Assembly (NCBI GenBank): GCA_964563495.1
Contig: CAZLYK010000001.1
Location: 62,001-126,000, forward strand
Origin: CAZLYK01 sp964563495
GTDB taxonomy: Bacteria > Acidobacteriota > Blastocatellia > RBC074
Length of the DNA: 64,000 bases
Direction of reading: 5' to 3'
The position numbers were made by a program, and so were the translations under genes. Shown here piece after piece: positions 42,359-56,719 of the stretch (its first letter is position 1; each line of letters opens with the position of its first letter). The notes under the pieces were generated by a model. It had not been told where the DNA came from. It saw nothing but the letters and a program-made list of their open reading frames with translations, and ran no database searches.

Positions 42359-42652
42359 ATGTTGCCATCTCCTATTTCTTGTCGAATTACTTTTTCGAAA
42401 CCGAGAACAGAGGATCAGTAAGCACCAACCATCAGGATTTTTTTACTGCCCCCCCACCGTTTGCGCAGTCTAATGCCCACCGAGAAAGAAAACAAGCGCC
42501 GACTGAATGGTCATTCATTGGCTTAACCAAATAGCCTTACGGGAAAGATAGTAGAATGGGGTGGGGGGCGAAAGATTTCTCTTCCTCTTTTGGCGGATGC
42601 CTTTATAATCCGGCAACGTCGTGATCCGGGAAAATCTGACCGAGGTGAAGGT

Positions 42653-43300
42653 ATGCAGATCGATCAAGAGCTATTAATCGAAGAAGTCGCCAACAGTATC
42701 ACTCACGGGATCGGGCTGCTCATGTCGCTGGCGGGATTAGCGGCGTTGGTCTATCTGACGTGGACGCATGGCAGTATCTGGCATCTGGTCGGTTGCAGTG
42801 TTTATGGGGTCTCGCTCGTACTGGTCTACGCGGCATCGACCCTCTATCACAGCATTCAAAAGCCACAGCTCAAGCACATGCTGAGAGTGGTGGATCAGAT
42901 CGCGATCTATCTGGTCATCGCCGGGACCTATACTCCATTCACGCTGATCAACCTGCGGGGTTTTTGGGGATGGACGCTGCTCACGCTGGTCTGGGCGCTC
43001 TCGCTCTTCGGCATCGGCTTCAATATCGTCTTCGTCAATCGATATAAATACGTCAGCTACGGACTCTACCTGGTCATCGGCTGGCTGGCGATTATCGCGA
43101 TCAAACCCATCCTGGCGACGATGCCCATGGGCGGATTGGTCTGGATTGTGGCCGGCGGAGCAGCGTACATGATCGGTTTGATCTTCTTCGCCTGGCACAG
43201 GCTCCCATTCAATCATACGATCTGGCACATCTTCGTCATGGCCGGAAGCACCTGCCATTATCTCGCGGTCATGTTCTATGTCCTGCCGGTCAAAGGGTAA
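42653..43300 (+). CDS. Hemolysin III / YqfA-family membrane protein (PAQR superfamily)
   Basis: About 215 residues from the ATG at 42653, chosen for GAGGTGAAGGT just upstream. Seven membrane helices. Conserved motifs: ANSITHGIGLLMSL, STLYHSI, IAGTYTPFTL and HTIWHIFVMAGSTCHYLAV, the histidine-rich pattern that binds metal in the PAQR superfamily. The physiological role is unclear; related proteins affect membrane homeostasis. It converges on the pyrophosphatase gene. Confidence 0.9.
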   Translation: MQIDQELLIEEVANSITHGIGLLMSLAGLAALVYLTWTHGSIWHLVGCSVYGVSLVLVYAASTLYHSIQKPQLKHMLRVVDQIAIYLVIAGTYTPFTLINLRGFWGWTLLTLVWALSLFGIGFNIVFVNRYKYVSYGLYLVIGWLAIIAIKPILATMPMGGLVWIVAGGAAYMIGLIFFAWHRLPFNHTIWHIFVMAGSTCHYLAVMFYVLPVKG

Positions 43301-43368
43301 GAGGATATTTCGGGATCAAACATGAGGTAATCGTGTTTGATCCCGAAACGATCGTCTCGATCCTCTGT

Positions 43369-43375
<7 letters not shown>
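43301..43375. repeat. Convergent terminator with degenerate ACAGGATT end (copy 8)
   Basis: A 15-bp perfect hairpin (43308-43322 with 43334-43348, TTTCGGGATCAAACA and complement) between convergent hlyIII-like and hppA-like genes. The right end carries GATCCTCTGTCTATTG, a variant terminal repeat, and its complement TAG is the stop codon of the pyrophosphatase gene. Confidence 0.7.
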
Positions 43376-45882
<2,507 letters not shown>

Positions 45883-45986
45883 ACGTGGTGATACCTCGTT
45901 TTGATAGAAAATTTTCTGGACGGTCCAACAAAAGGCGGATTATAGACAAACCTAAAGGAGTTGAAAAGCAAGTCCGGTGGGAATTT

Positions 45987-46104
45987 GTAATGCCTAAGTT
46001 ATTGGCGGCAAACCGACGGGGGATTGAAGCATCAATCGCCCAGTCCCCCAGTCGCCCAGTCGCCCAGTCCCCCCGTCGGTTTGCCGCCAATAACTTGGGC
46101 ATTA
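45987..46104. repeat. Long inverted repeat with tandem CGCCCAGTC motif
   Basis: Arms of 36 bp (45987-46022 and 46069-46104), starting GTAATGCC and covering AAGTTATTGGCGGCAAACCG, near-perfect with small bulges. The loop contains three or four copies of a CGCCCAGTC-like 9-mer (46037-46070). After it the sequence CAATCCTGTCTATTTTTTGG (46106-46125) resembles a right end of the ACAGGATT family. Lies between hppA and the M16-like gene. Confidence 0.75.
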
Positions 46105-46185
46105 CCAATCCTGTCTATTTTTTGGTTCAGAGGTTCGTGTTAAAGTTGAGGCTGAAATTCCACGGGGTTTGACATGTCGCAGCGC

Positions 46186-46248
46186 GACGCCCTGAAACGA
46201 TTGCAATTACTCCCGAGCACAAGCGCTCGGGAGTAATTGCAGAGGAGA
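46186..46248 (+). promoter_or_regulatory. Leader hairpin just upstream of M16-like gene
   Basis: The conserved block GACGCCCTGAAACGA (46186-46200) is followed by a 17-bp hairpin (46202-46218 with 46225-46241, TGCAATTACTCCCGAGC and complement) and then AGAGGAG. The start codon is at 46262. The same layout, with compensated stem differences, precedes the YncE/phosphatase gene at 51583, so this looks like a shared leader element. The nature of any regulation is unknown. Confidence 0.65.
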
Positions 46249-46261
46249 AGAGGTAATCAAG

Positions 46262-49207
46262 ATGTTTCGCGGCGCCAGATTTATTGGCTTCGTTTTCTCG
46301 CTTGTTCTCACTGCCACGATTGTTTCCGCGTCTTTTGGGCAAAGCGGTCGCGGACGCCAGCCGGCGCCGCCAAAGCCGACGCCCAAGCCGAATCTTCCGG
46401 CGACGACGGTGCTGGGTGTGCCGGATGGGGGGAAGCTGGTTCGCCAGGATCTGGATGGCGTGACCTGTCGTTACGTCCTGCGCAACGGGTTGACGGTGAT
46501 CATCCGGGAGCGCCACTCGGCGCCGTTGGTCACGGTCAACGTGAGCGTCAAGGCCGGCTCGATCAATCTCTCCGACGAGATGGCCGGGATGGCGAATCTG
46601 ACTCACCGGATGATGCTCAGAGGGACGGCGAAACGTCCGGGAGCCGCGATCGAAAAAGAGGTCGCGCGACTCGGCGGCAGCCTCTCCTCTCAGGTCACGT
46701 ACGACCAAACTTCTTTCAATCTGGTCGCGCCGGCGGAAAGTTATCAATCGATGGTCGAGCTCCTGGCCGACCTGATTATTCGCCCGGCATTCAATGCCAA
46801 CGATCTGAAAAAAGCCTCGCAGGCCGTCCGGCTGGACTTCAAAAGCGAGCAGGATAAAACCGTCCCGGCCGCGATCGAAAAGCTGTTCGCCACTGCCTTC
46901 ACGGCCAATCGGGTCAAGCGCGGCAGCGCGATCTCCGAGACCCTGCTCGCACAAGTAACGCGCGAGCAGGTGCTGGCCTTCTATCAGCACTTCTATCACC
47001 CGGCGAACACGGTCGTGACGATCGTCGGCGATATCTTCACCTTACAGGCGCTGGGGCAGGTGCAATTAAATTTCGGGAGCTTCGCCAGGGCCGGTGCTTC
47101 CGCGGCGAAGGCCCCCGCGCGCGGAACCGCCCAGCCCGAACAACCGGCAGCCACACAGGTCGCAATCGAGCCTTTTGCGCCCAACCCCGAAGAGCCGGCG
47201 CAGGACAAACTCAGATACGCCAACTCCCGCGGCGACATGGGCCATAGTCTGGTCACCATCGGCTATCGGTTGCCGTCCTTTAAGCCCGACAAGGAAGGGA
47301 TCAGGGAGATGGCGACCTTTCAGGCCATGGCAGCGATCCTCGGGCTGGGCCGGGGCTCGCGCCTGAGTCAGGGACTGCGCGAGGGGCTGGCTTCACGAGA
47401 CAAGGCGAGCGTTGCGATCGATACCTCCGCGGAGCTCAAATTCTTGCCCGGCGCGAGCATGCTGATCGTGCAGCTGGGCGTAGACTCCGACCGGATCGAT
47501 CGCGCCGAGGCAGAATTTTTTCGCGAGGTCGAACGTTTTCGCCGCGAGATCGTGAGCGAGGGCGAATGGCAGCGGGCTCGTGTCATGCTCGAAAAACGCC
47601 AGGTCGACCTGAGCTCGGAGATCGAAAGCGAAGCCGCGCTGCTGGCGCGTTACCAGTTGCAATTCGGCGATTACCGGCTGCTCGATTCGACGCTCTTACG
47701 ATTGCGCGCAGTCACCGCGCAGGAGATTCAACAGGCGGCGGCAAAATATCTGACGCTTGAGAACGTGACTGTCCACGAAGCTGAGCCTCGCAAAGCGCAG
47801 GCCCGGACTTTCACTCCCGACAAATTCGCCGAACTGGTGATCACCTTCGCGGCCGGAGCCACGCAGCCGATCAAGCCGGAAGAGGTCAAACCGGCCCTGG
47901 CGTTCAAGACTTTCGCCCAGGGGGCCGAGCGGGGAATGGTCAATCAGGGACAGAACATTATCGTCGCGGCGGCGCCGCTGGCGATCAAAGATTTCTCGGT
48001 GTTGCGCGGGCCGCGGGCATACGTACGCGAGGACAAATCGCTCCCCAGGCTCTCGGTTTCCGTCCTCTTCCAGGGCGGGCGACTGCTCGAAGATCAGACA
48101 ACCAGCGGCCTGACGGAGCTGATGTTGCGCTCCATGCTCAAGAGCACGACTTCGCGCAAAGCGGATCTGATCGCCCTCGAGCTTGAAAGCTATGGCGGCG
48201 AAATCCGCGTCGTCAATGAGGCCGATTATTTCGGCTACACGCTCGATGTGCTTTCGCGCAACGCCGAGAGCGCCGTCAGGCTGTTGCTCGACCTGATCGA
48301 AAACCCGTTTTTCGATAAAGACGAAGTCGCGCGCGAGCGCAATTTCCTGATCGCCCGCCAATCGGAGCGGCGGGACGAAATCGAGGCTCAAGCGGCCGAG
48401 CTGATGTGGGCGTCGATCTATCCCAACCATCCTTACGGGCTGCCGCGTTACGGCCTGGCCGAGGCTCTCCGTACGGTGAACGAAGAGAGGCTCGAAGCGT
48501 GGCATAAGTCGACGATCCGAAAGCAAATGCCGCTGGTCATCCTGGTCGGCGACACTGATGGATCATCCCTCGTCTCGCGGATCTTTTCCGAGGGGCTCAA
48601 ACGGAACGAACTCGACAAGGCGATCAAAGTCAATCTGCCGACCACGCTCGCGCCTCCACAGGAGAGAGTTGAGCAGCGCGAGAGGCAGACAACCGCACAG
48701 GCGATTGGCTTTCGCGTCTTCGAGTCGACCGTCGGCGGCCCGACCGACCTTTATGCGTTGGAGATGATCAGACAGCTTGTCGCCTCCGCCAAACCCGCGG
48801 AGGAATTACAATCATTGACCGATCAGATCACGGTCGCAACCGAACAGCGCCTGGCCTCAGGCGGATTCTTCGCCCGGATCAGCACACTGCCCGAGAACGA
48901 AGAGCGTGCGCGCGAGCTGCTGCTCCAGGAGCTGCAGCGACTGGCGACGACGCCGCCCACGGATGATGAGTTCGAACTGGCGCGCAATTCCGCGATCGGA
49001 CGATACGCCATTGCCCTCCAATCGCATCCCGACCGCTCACTCGAATACGCGCGCGCGGTCATCTTCAGCCGCAAACCATCGGATGTCGAGACACAGCCCG
49101 ATTTTATCCGCGCAGTTAAAAAGAGTGATCTCAAACGCGTCGCCGAGGCCACCTTCAAACCCAACCAGAGAGGACTCGGCGTCGTGAGGGGGAATAGACA
49201 GGATTGA
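46262..49207 (+). CDS. Exported M16-like protein, zinc motif lost in both halves
   Basis: 981 residues with a signal peptide (IGFVFSLVLTATIVSASF). Two M16 units (about 60-510 and 565-970). The HxxEH motif of the first is replaced: NLTHRMMLRGT occupies the place where active enzymes have H-x-x-E-H-M-x-F-x-G-T. The second, TELMLRSML, also lacks it. The protein is therefore predicted to be non-catalytic, possibly a binding or chaperone subunit. The final GNRQD and TGA are encoded by a repeat element end. Upstream leader hairpin at 46186-46248. Confidence 0.85.
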   Translation: MFRGARFIGFVFSLVLTATIVSASFGQSGRGRQPAPPKPTPKPNLPATTVLGVPDGGKLVRQDLDGVTCRYVLRNGLTVIIRERHSAPLVTVNVSVKAGSINLSDEMAGMANLTHRMMLRGTAKRPGAAIEKEVARLGGSLSSQVTYDQTSFNLVAPAESYQSMVELLADLIIRPAFNANDLKKASQAVRLDFKSEQDKTVPAAIEKLFATAFTANRVKRGSAISETLLAQVTREQVLAFYQHFYHPANTVVTIVGDIFTLQALGQVQLNFGSFARAGASAAKAPARGTAQPEQPAATQVAIEPFAPNPEEPAQDKLRYANSRGDMGHSLVTIGYRLPSFKPDKEGIREMATFQAMAAILGLGRGSRLSQGLREGLASRDKASVAIDTSAELKFLPGASMLIVQLGVDSDRIDRAEAEFFREVERFRREIVSEGEWQRARVMLEKRQVDLSSEIESEAALLARYQLQFGDYRLLDSTLLRLRAVTAQEIQQAAAKYLTLENVTVHEAEPRKAQARTFTPDKFAELVITFAAGATQPIKPEEVKPALAFKTFAQGAERGMVNQGQNIIVAAAPLAIKDFSVLRGPRAYVREDKSLPRLSVSVLFQGGRLLEDQTTSGLTELMLRSMLKSTTSRKADLIALELESYGGEIRVVNEADYFGYTLDVLSRNAESAVRLLLDLIENPFFDKDEVARERNFLIARQSERRDEIEAQAAELMWASIYPNHPYGLPRYGLAEALRTVNEERLEAWHKSTIRKQMPLVILVGDTDGSSLVSRIFSEGLKRNELDKAIKVNLPTTLAPPQERVEQRERQTTAQAIGFRVFESTVGGPTDLYALEMIRQLVASAKPAEELQSLTDQITVATEQRLASGGFFARISTLPENEERARELLLQELQRLATTPPTDDEFELARNSAIGRYAIALQSHPDRSLEYARAVIFSRKPSDVETQPDFIRAVKKSDLKRVAEATFKPNQRGLGVVRGNRQD

Positions 49208-49446
49208 CAGGATTTTTGCAGGATTACAGCGGTTTTCAGGTTCGTGCGTCCTGTCAGACGCACGACCGTCAGGGAGGGCGTCTGACAGGACGCACGAACC
49301 TGAAAACCGCGCCGGTAACATTGGTCATCAATCAATGCTTACCCTGTGGCAGCAATTTTCACGTTTGTGCGACCGCGAGGACGCGGTCGCACAAACGTGA
49401 AAATCGCTATAAACCGGATTATTAAACCTGCCAATCCTGTCTATTC
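49192..49446. repeat. Composite ACAGGATT element, hairpins B and A (copy 12)
   Basis: Ends GAATAGACAGGATTG and complement. Inside, hairpin B (49229-49310, arms of 33 bases perfectly paired), the spacer in complement orientation, then hairpin A (49351-49408). The A-spacer-B cassette is inverted compared with copy 1. The core is missing; a degenerate CCGGATTATTAAACCTGCC segment follows A. It lies between the M16-like gene and thiL and supplies the M16-like stop. Confidence 0.85.
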
Positions 49447-49455
49447 TATCCGGCT

Positions 49456-50484
49456 ATGCAAAGCGAGTTTGAATTCATCAAACGCATTCGCCACCAGGCC
49501 GCCAGGCGGCAATCGGCCGCAATTGATCTAGTCTGCGGAATAGGTGACGACACGGCCATCCTGCGCGAGCGGGCAGGGCGGGAAACGCTGATCACGGTTG
49601 ATCTGCTGGTTGAAGAGATTGATTTCAAGCTCGAATATGCGCCGCCGCGCTGGCTCGGCCACAAATCCCTGGCCGTCAGCCTGAGCGACGTAGCGGCCAT
49701 GGGCGGGGCACCGGCCTTCTCTCTGCTGACGCTGGGGATTCCGAAACACAATCCCCAATCCGATCGATTCTGGGATGAATTCTTTGCCGGGTATTTCGAG
49801 CTGGCTGAAACGCACGGGATGACCCTGGTCGGCGGAGACATCTCCGCCACACCGGATCGGATGACGATCGATTCGATAGTCATCGGGCGCTGCTCGGCCG
49901 GCCGGGCGACGCTGCGCAGTGGAGCCAAAGCCGGCGACGCCGTCTATCTGACCGGCTCGATCGGCGCCTCGGCGGTGGGACTGAAATTGCTGCTTTCCGG
50001 CGCTCGCGTCGACGAATCGGAGCAAAGCCTTGTCCAAAAAGCCCTGCGCAGACATTTGCGGCCGGAAGCCAGGGTCGAGTTCGGGCGAAGAGTCGGAGAG
50101 ATGGGGCTGGTCCACTCGATGATCGATGTCAGCGACGGATTAGCTCAGGATCTGCTGCATATCTGCGAAGAGAGCCGCGTTCATGCGGTCATCGATTTCG
50201 CCTCGGCGCCGGTCGCCGAAGAGGTCGGACTGGTGATCGAGGATCGCGAGGCGGCATTCGCGCTGGCCGTCAGCGGCGGCGAAGATTTCGAGCTCTTGCT
50301 GACGGCCGATCAGAACGACGAGACCGGTCTGTTTGGGATCGCCCGCGATTGTGAGCTGCGATTGACGCGGATCGGTCAGATCGTCGCGCCTGCAGAGGAC
50401 CGTCGCGAACCGGCGATTATGCTGCGACGGGACGGCCGGCTCGATCCGATGCTGACCCGCGGATACAACCACTTTGCTGTTTGA
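49456..50484 (+). CDS. thiL: Thiamine-monophosphate kinase
   Basis: 342 residues. ThiL phosphorylates thiamine monophosphate to the active diphosphate in the cytoplasm. Motifs: GIGDDTAIL, DLLVEEIDFKL, WLGHKSLAVSLSDVAAMGG and LVGGDISATPDRM (Mg-ATP and substrate residues), and a late VSGGEDFELLLTA. Length is normal. It starts 9 bases after the repeat element and precedes ttcA by 49 bp. No clear Shine-Dalgarno is visible. Confidence 0.95.
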   Translation: MQSEFEFIKRIRHQAARRQSAAIDLVCGIGDDTAILRERAGRETLITVDLLVEEIDFKLEYAPPRWLGHKSLAVSLSDVAAMGGAPAFSLLTLGIPKHNPQSDRFWDEFFAGYFELAETHGMTLVGGDISATPDRMTIDSIVIGRCSAGRATLRSGAKAGDAVYLTGSIGASAVGLKLLLSGARVDESEQSLVQKALRRHLRPEARVEFGRRVGEMGLVHSMIDVSDGLAQDLLHICEESRVHAVIDFASAPVAEEVGLVIEDREAAFALAVSGGEDFELLLTADQNDETGLFGIARDCELRLTRIGQIVAPAEDRREPAIMLRRDGRLDPMLTRGYNHFAV

Positions 50485-50533
50485 CGACTCGCACGCCATA
50501 GCCTAAGCTTCCACTTCCAAACAGGCTGGACTC

Positions 50534-51355
50534 ATGGAAAAGGAACCCCTCCAAAAAATACTCATGCGCCGGATGGGCGAGGCGATCGAAGACTTCGGAA
50601 TGATCACCGAGGGCGACAAGATTATGGTCTGCCTGAGCGGCGGTAAAGACAGCTACACGCTGCTCAACCTCTTGATGGCTCTGCAGCGCAAGGCGCCGGT
50701 CAGGTTCGAATTGCTGGCGGTCAACCTGGACCAGAAACAGCCCGGTTTCCCCGCGCACGTCCTGCCCGAATACCTCTCGGGTCTGGGGATCCCTTTCCGG
50801 ATCGTCGAACGTGACACCTATTCAGTCGTCAAACGCCTCGTGCCGGAAGGTAAAACTTATTGTTCCGTCTGCTCGCGATTGCGCCGGGGCATCTTGTATA
50901 ACGTGGCCGTCGAAGAGCGCTGCACAAAGATCGCACTCGGCCACCACGCCGACGATATTTTGCAGACTTTTTTGCTCAACACCTTTTATATCGGCACCAT
51001 GAAAGCGATGCCGCCGGTTCTGCGTTCTGATGATGGGCGCAACACCGTCATTCGGCCGATGGCCTACATCTGGGAAAAAGACATCACCGATTACGCCCGG
51101 ACCCAGGACTTCCCCGTCATCCCGTGCGATTTGTGCGGCTCGCAGGAGAATCTCAAGCGGAAACGCGTCAAACGATTGATCGATGAGCTGCAAGAGGAGA
51201 TCCCGAACATCCGCAAATCGATGCTCACCGCCCTGGGCAACGTCGTCACGACACATTTGTTCGACTCAAATCTTTACGACTTCAAATCTCTTTCGGCCGC
51301 CGTCGGAGATATTTCTGCTGAGCTCGACGCGGCGGTCGGCGCGCACATGGAATAG
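50534..51355 (+). CDS. ttcA: tRNA 2-thiocytidine biosynthesis protein TtcA
   Basis: 273 residues. TtcA thiolates cytidine 32 of tRNA using ATP and an Fe-S cluster. The PP-loop SGGKDS is at residues 35-40, the cluster cysteines in TYCSVCSR at 110 and 113, and CDLCGSQ carries the later Cys pair at 198 and 201. Length fits. The TAG stop is provided by a repeat end. It follows thiL. Confidence 0.93.
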   Translation: MEKEPLQKILMRRMGEAIEDFGMITEGDKIMVCLSGGKDSYTLLNLLMALQRKAPVRFELLAVNLDQKQPGFPAHVLPEYLSGLGIPFRIVERDTYSVVKRLVPEGKTYCSVCSRLRRGILYNVAVEERCTKIALGHHADDILQTFLLNTFYIGTMKAMPPVLRSDDGRNTVIRPMAYIWEKDITDYARTQDFPVIPCDLCGSQENLKRKRVKRLIDELQEEIPNIRKSMLTALGNVVTTHLFDSNLYDFKSLSAAVGDISAELDAAVGAHME

Positions 51356-51440
51356 ACAGGATCGACGGGATTGTCATGGGATTAGGGAGGTTATCTTGTA
51401 TAATCCCGCCACAATCTTTTTAATCCTGATGTCTGTCTTA
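51352..51440. repeat. Degenerate ACAGGATT element (copy 13)
   Basis: Left end GAATAGACAGGATCGACGGG, inner inverted GGGATTA/TAATCCC around 51382-51407, and right end TAATCCTGATGTCTGTCTTA decayed. It supplies the ttcA stop and fills the start of the gap to the next gene. Confidence 0.7.
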
Positions 51441-51475
51441 TCAGTGAGTCATTCATGTCGCGTTGCGACGCGTGC

Positions 51476-51504
51476 TGTCCGACAAGCTGGCAGCTTGTCG
51501 GACA
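51476..51504 (+). promoter_or_regulatory. Perfect 13-bp hairpin within the 51583 gene leader
   Basis: TGTCCGACAAGCT (51476-51488) and complement (51492-51504) with a 3-base loop. It separates the TGTCGC-type start from the conserved GACGCCCTGAAACGA block, and is absent from the otherwise similar leader at 46186. Confidence 0.6.
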
Positions 51505-51513
51505 TTTTCTGAC

Positions 51514-51576
51514 GACGCCCTGAAACGACTGCGATTACTTCCCGAGCGCTTGCGCTCGGGAAGTAATCGCAGAGGA
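51514..51576 (+). promoter_or_regulatory. Leader hairpin just upstream of YncE/phosphatase gene
   Basis: GACGCCCTGAAACGA (51514-51528) then a hairpin (51530-51571, arms from TGCGATTACTTCCCGAGCGC), followed by AGAGGAGGAATC and the ATG at 51583. Compared with the copy at 46202, an A-U pair is G-C here and one extra T-A pair is present, both changed in both arms. Confidence 0.65.
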
Positions 51577-51582
51577 GGAATC

Positions 51583-54185
<2,603 letters not shown>

Positions 54186-54189
<4 letters not shown>

Positions 54190-54483
54190 ACAGGATTGAC
54201 AGGATTTTCACCGGATTACAGCGGCTTTCAGGTTCGTGCGTCCTGTCAGACGCACGACCGTCAGGGAGGGCGTCTGACAGGATGCACGAACCTGAAAACC
54301 GCGCCGGTAACATTGGTCATCAATCAATGCTTACCCTGTGGCAGCGATTTTCACGTTTGTGCGACCGCGAGGACGCGGTCGCACAAACGTGAAAATCGCT
54401 ATAAACAGGATTGCCTGTGGGGAAATGTTTTTGGTTTGCCCGATAACCTCTTGCCTTATAAAAATCCTGTCAATCCTGTCTAT
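54186..54483. repeat. Full-length composite ACAGGATT element, cassette inverted (copy 14)
   Basis: 298 bp with perfect 23-bp terminal repeats (54186-54208, 54461-54483). Order: hairpin B (54221-54302), spacer in complement, hairpin A (54343-54400), then the core GGATTGCCTGTGGGGAAATG to CCTCTTGCCTTATAAAAATC. The core lies in the same direction as in copy 1, but the A-spacer-B cassette is inverted and on the other side. It supplies the TAG of the YncE/phosphatase gene and fills most of the gap before the PRC-barrel gene. Confidence 0.87.
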
Positions 54484-54503
54484 GGCTTCCGGAAAGGCTT
54501 TTT

Positions 54504-55154
54504 ATGATTGAAGTCAATATTGGAGCATCGGTCGAGAACCGCGGCCGCGACATCGGTCGGATAGAAAGTGTAGTGCTCGACCGGGAAAACTACGAAGCGA
54601 CGCATCTGGTCATCAAATCCGGCGGCCCGCTCCACGCGAGCCGCCGTTTACTGCCGCTCGGCTGGGTCATCGCTTCCGAGCACAACCGCGTTAGCATCGA
54701 CCGAGCTGAAGCAGAGGTCGCGGCGCTTCCCGCCTTCGAGCTGCAGCACTACGTCAGACTTGATCGGCTCGATCAAGAGCACACCACTCATCCGCGATCA
54801 AAGGTCAAACCGGCTGATTGGATCAACTATTTCGTTCCGCTGGTCGCCAATGCTTTTGGCGATCCCTATCACACGCCCGGAGTCGTCGTCACCGATCAGC
54901 TGCTGGCGTCGAATGAAAGCGCGATTCGCCGCGGTCTCAACGTCGAATCGAGCGATGGACACAAGATTGGTGAAGTACAGGAAGTGCTGCTGAGCGAGCC
55001 CGATTGGCGGCTGAGCGGCCTGGTCATCGGGCGCGGGTTTGTCCTGACGCAACCGCTGCGGGTTCCGGCCGATTGGGTCGCGCGCATCGAACGGGATCTG
55101 ATCACCCTCAACCGGTCCAAACAGCAGGTCGAGGATTGGCAGCCAAAGGAATAG
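54504..55154 (+). CDS. Tandem PRC-barrel-like protein
   Basis: 216 residues with two PRC-barrel-like units, N-terminal (3-70, NIGASVENRGRDIGRIESVV) and C-terminal (about 140-200, GLNVESSDGHKIGEVQEVLL). Such small beta-barrels bind RNA processing factors or photosystem components, but solo soil-bacterial forms have no known job. No signal peptide. It is followed 5 bp later by the PhoD-like gene, so cotranscription is likely. Confidence 0.78.
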   Translation: MIEVNIGASVENRGRDIGRIESVVLDRENYEATHLVIKSGGPLHASRRLLPLGWVIASEHNRVSIDRAEAEVAALPAFELQHYVRLDRLDQEHTTHPRSKVKPADWINYFVPLVANAFGDPYHTPGVVVTDQLLASNESAIRRGLNVESSDGHKIGEVQEVLLSEPDWRLSGLVIGRGFVLTQPLRVPADWVARIERDLITLNRSKQQVEDWQPKE

Positions 55155-55159
55155 GCCGG

Positions 55160-56719
55160 ATGGAGCGACGCAAATTCATATCTTCAGCAATCATGGCCGG
55201 AGGCTGGCTGGCCGGAGCGAACACAGCACCCGCGATAATCGTCTCAGATAAGCTTCGTCCGGCCGCGCCGTACGGCGTTCAATGCGGTGATGTCACGCAT
55301 AATCGCGCCGTGATCTGGAGCCGGTGCGACAGGACGGCGCGCATGATCGTCGAATACGCAACAACGGAATCATTCCAAAATTCCAAAAGGATCGCCGGCC
55401 CGGCGGCGATCGAACCGACCGATTTCACGGCGCGGATCGATCTGGCAGGTCTGCCGGCAGGTCAGAAGATCTTTTATCGGGTGAGTTTTCAGGATCTCGA
55501 TAACCTGAAAGCCCTGAGCGAACCGCTGCACGGCAGTTTTAAGACGGCGCCGGCAACCCGAAGGGACGTCTTATTCGTCTGGGGAGGTGATGTCGTAGGC
55601 CAGGGTTGGGGCATCAACCCTGACTTCGGCGGGATGAAGATCTTCGGGGAGATGCGCAAGCTGCAACCGGATTTCTTCGTCCACTCGGGCGATGTGATCT
55701 ACGCCGACGGCCCCGTTCAGGCGGAGGTCAGGCTGGACAATGGCCAAATCTGGCGCAATCTGGTGACTCCGGAAAAATCCAGGGTGGCCGAGACCCTGGA
55801 CGAATTTCGCGGCAATTATCGGTACAACCTGATGGACGAGAATCTGCGGCACTTCAATGCCGAGGCGCCGGTGCTCGCTCAATGGGATGACCACGAAGTC
55901 CGCAACAACTGGTATCCGGGACAACGGATCGACGAAGACCCTCGCTACACCGTCAAAAGCGTCGATCTGCTGGCCGCACGTGCTCGGCGCGCTTTTCTCG
56001 ACTACCTGCCGATTCGCTTCAACCCCGACGATCCCGAACAGATCTATCGCGGTTTCCAGTATGGTCCGCTGCTCGATCTGATCATGCTCGATGAGCGAAG
56101 CTATCGCGGTCCAAACACTACCAACCGCCAGACCGTGATGAGCGACGAGACCGCGTTCCTGGGCCGCTCGCAACTGGATTGGATCAAACAACGCTTGCTC
56201 AGCTCAAAAGCCGCGTGGAAGGTCATCGCCAGCGATATGCCGATCGGCCTGATCGTCTCGGACTCGGGTGGCCGGTTTGAAAACTGCGCGAACGGCAACG
56301 GGCCGGCACTCGGGCGCGAGCTGGAGATCGCTCAACTGCTCCGCTTCATCAAGCGGCGCGGGATCAAAAATGTAGTCTGGTTGACGGCGGATGTGCATTA
56401 CGCAGCGGCGCATTACTATGACCCAAACAAAGCCCAATTCAGTGATTTCAATCCATTTTGGGAGTTCGTCGCGGGTCCGCTCAATGCCGGGACATTCGGA
56501 CCGGGCCGGATGGACGACACTTTTGGGCCGCAGGTAAGATTCACCGGGATCCCAACTGGAATGAAGCCCAATCGATCGCCGGCCGACGGCCTGCAATTTT
56601 TCGGCGCTGTCGGGATCGACGGCAGATCCGCGGTCATGACAGTCAGCCTGCACGATCTGTCGGGCAGAAAGCTCTACAGCGTAAATCTACAGCCAGAAAG
56701 ATCAACGGACAGGATATGA
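55160..56719 (+). CDS. PhoD-type alkaline phosphatase/phosphodiesterase, Tat-exported
   Basis: About 519 residues from the ATG at 55160 (AAAGGA upstream); a longer open frame upstream overlaps the PRC gene and was rejected. The twin-arginine signal MERRKFISSAIMAGG is clear. The PhoD features are VHSGDVIYADG, LAQWDDHEVRNNWY and TADVHYAAAHYYD, forming the metal centre. It would release phosphate from phospho-mono- or diesters outside the cytoplasm. Its TGA overlaps the next ATG as ATGA. Confidence 0.9.
   Translation: MERRKFISSAIMAGGWLAGANTAPAIIVSDKLRPAAPYGVQCGDVTHNRAVIWSRCDRTARMIVEYATTESFQNSKRIAGPAAIEPTDFTARIDLAGLPAGQKIFYRVSFQDLDNLKALSEPLHGSFKTAPATRRDVLFVWGGDVVGQGWGINPDFGGMKIFGEMRKLQPDFFVHSGDVIYADGPVQAEVRLDNGQIWRNLVTPEKSRVAETLDEFRGNYRYNLMDENLRHFNAEAPVLAQWDDHEVRNNWYPGQRIDEDPRYTVKSVDLLAARARRAFLDYLPIRFNPDDPEQIYRGFQYGPLLDLIMLDERSYRGPNTTNRQTVMSDETAFLGRSQLDWIKQRLLSSKAAWKVIASDMPIGLIVSDSGGRFENCANGNGPALGRELEIAQLLRFIKRRGIKNVVWLTADVHYAAAHYYDPNKAQFSDFNPFWEFVAGPLNAGTFGPGRMDDTFGPQVRFTGIPTGMKPNRSPADGLQFFGAVGIDGRSAVMTVSLHDLSGRKLYSVNLQPERSTDRI

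Noticed and set aside
51463..51582. Upstream extension of the YncE/phosphatase gene
   Set aside because: The extension covers the leader hairpins; GAGGAG and a signal peptide place the start at 51583.
55004..55159. Upstream extension of the PhoD-like gene
   Set aside because: It overlaps the PRC-barrel gene in another frame and would bury the Tat signal, which must be N-terminal.
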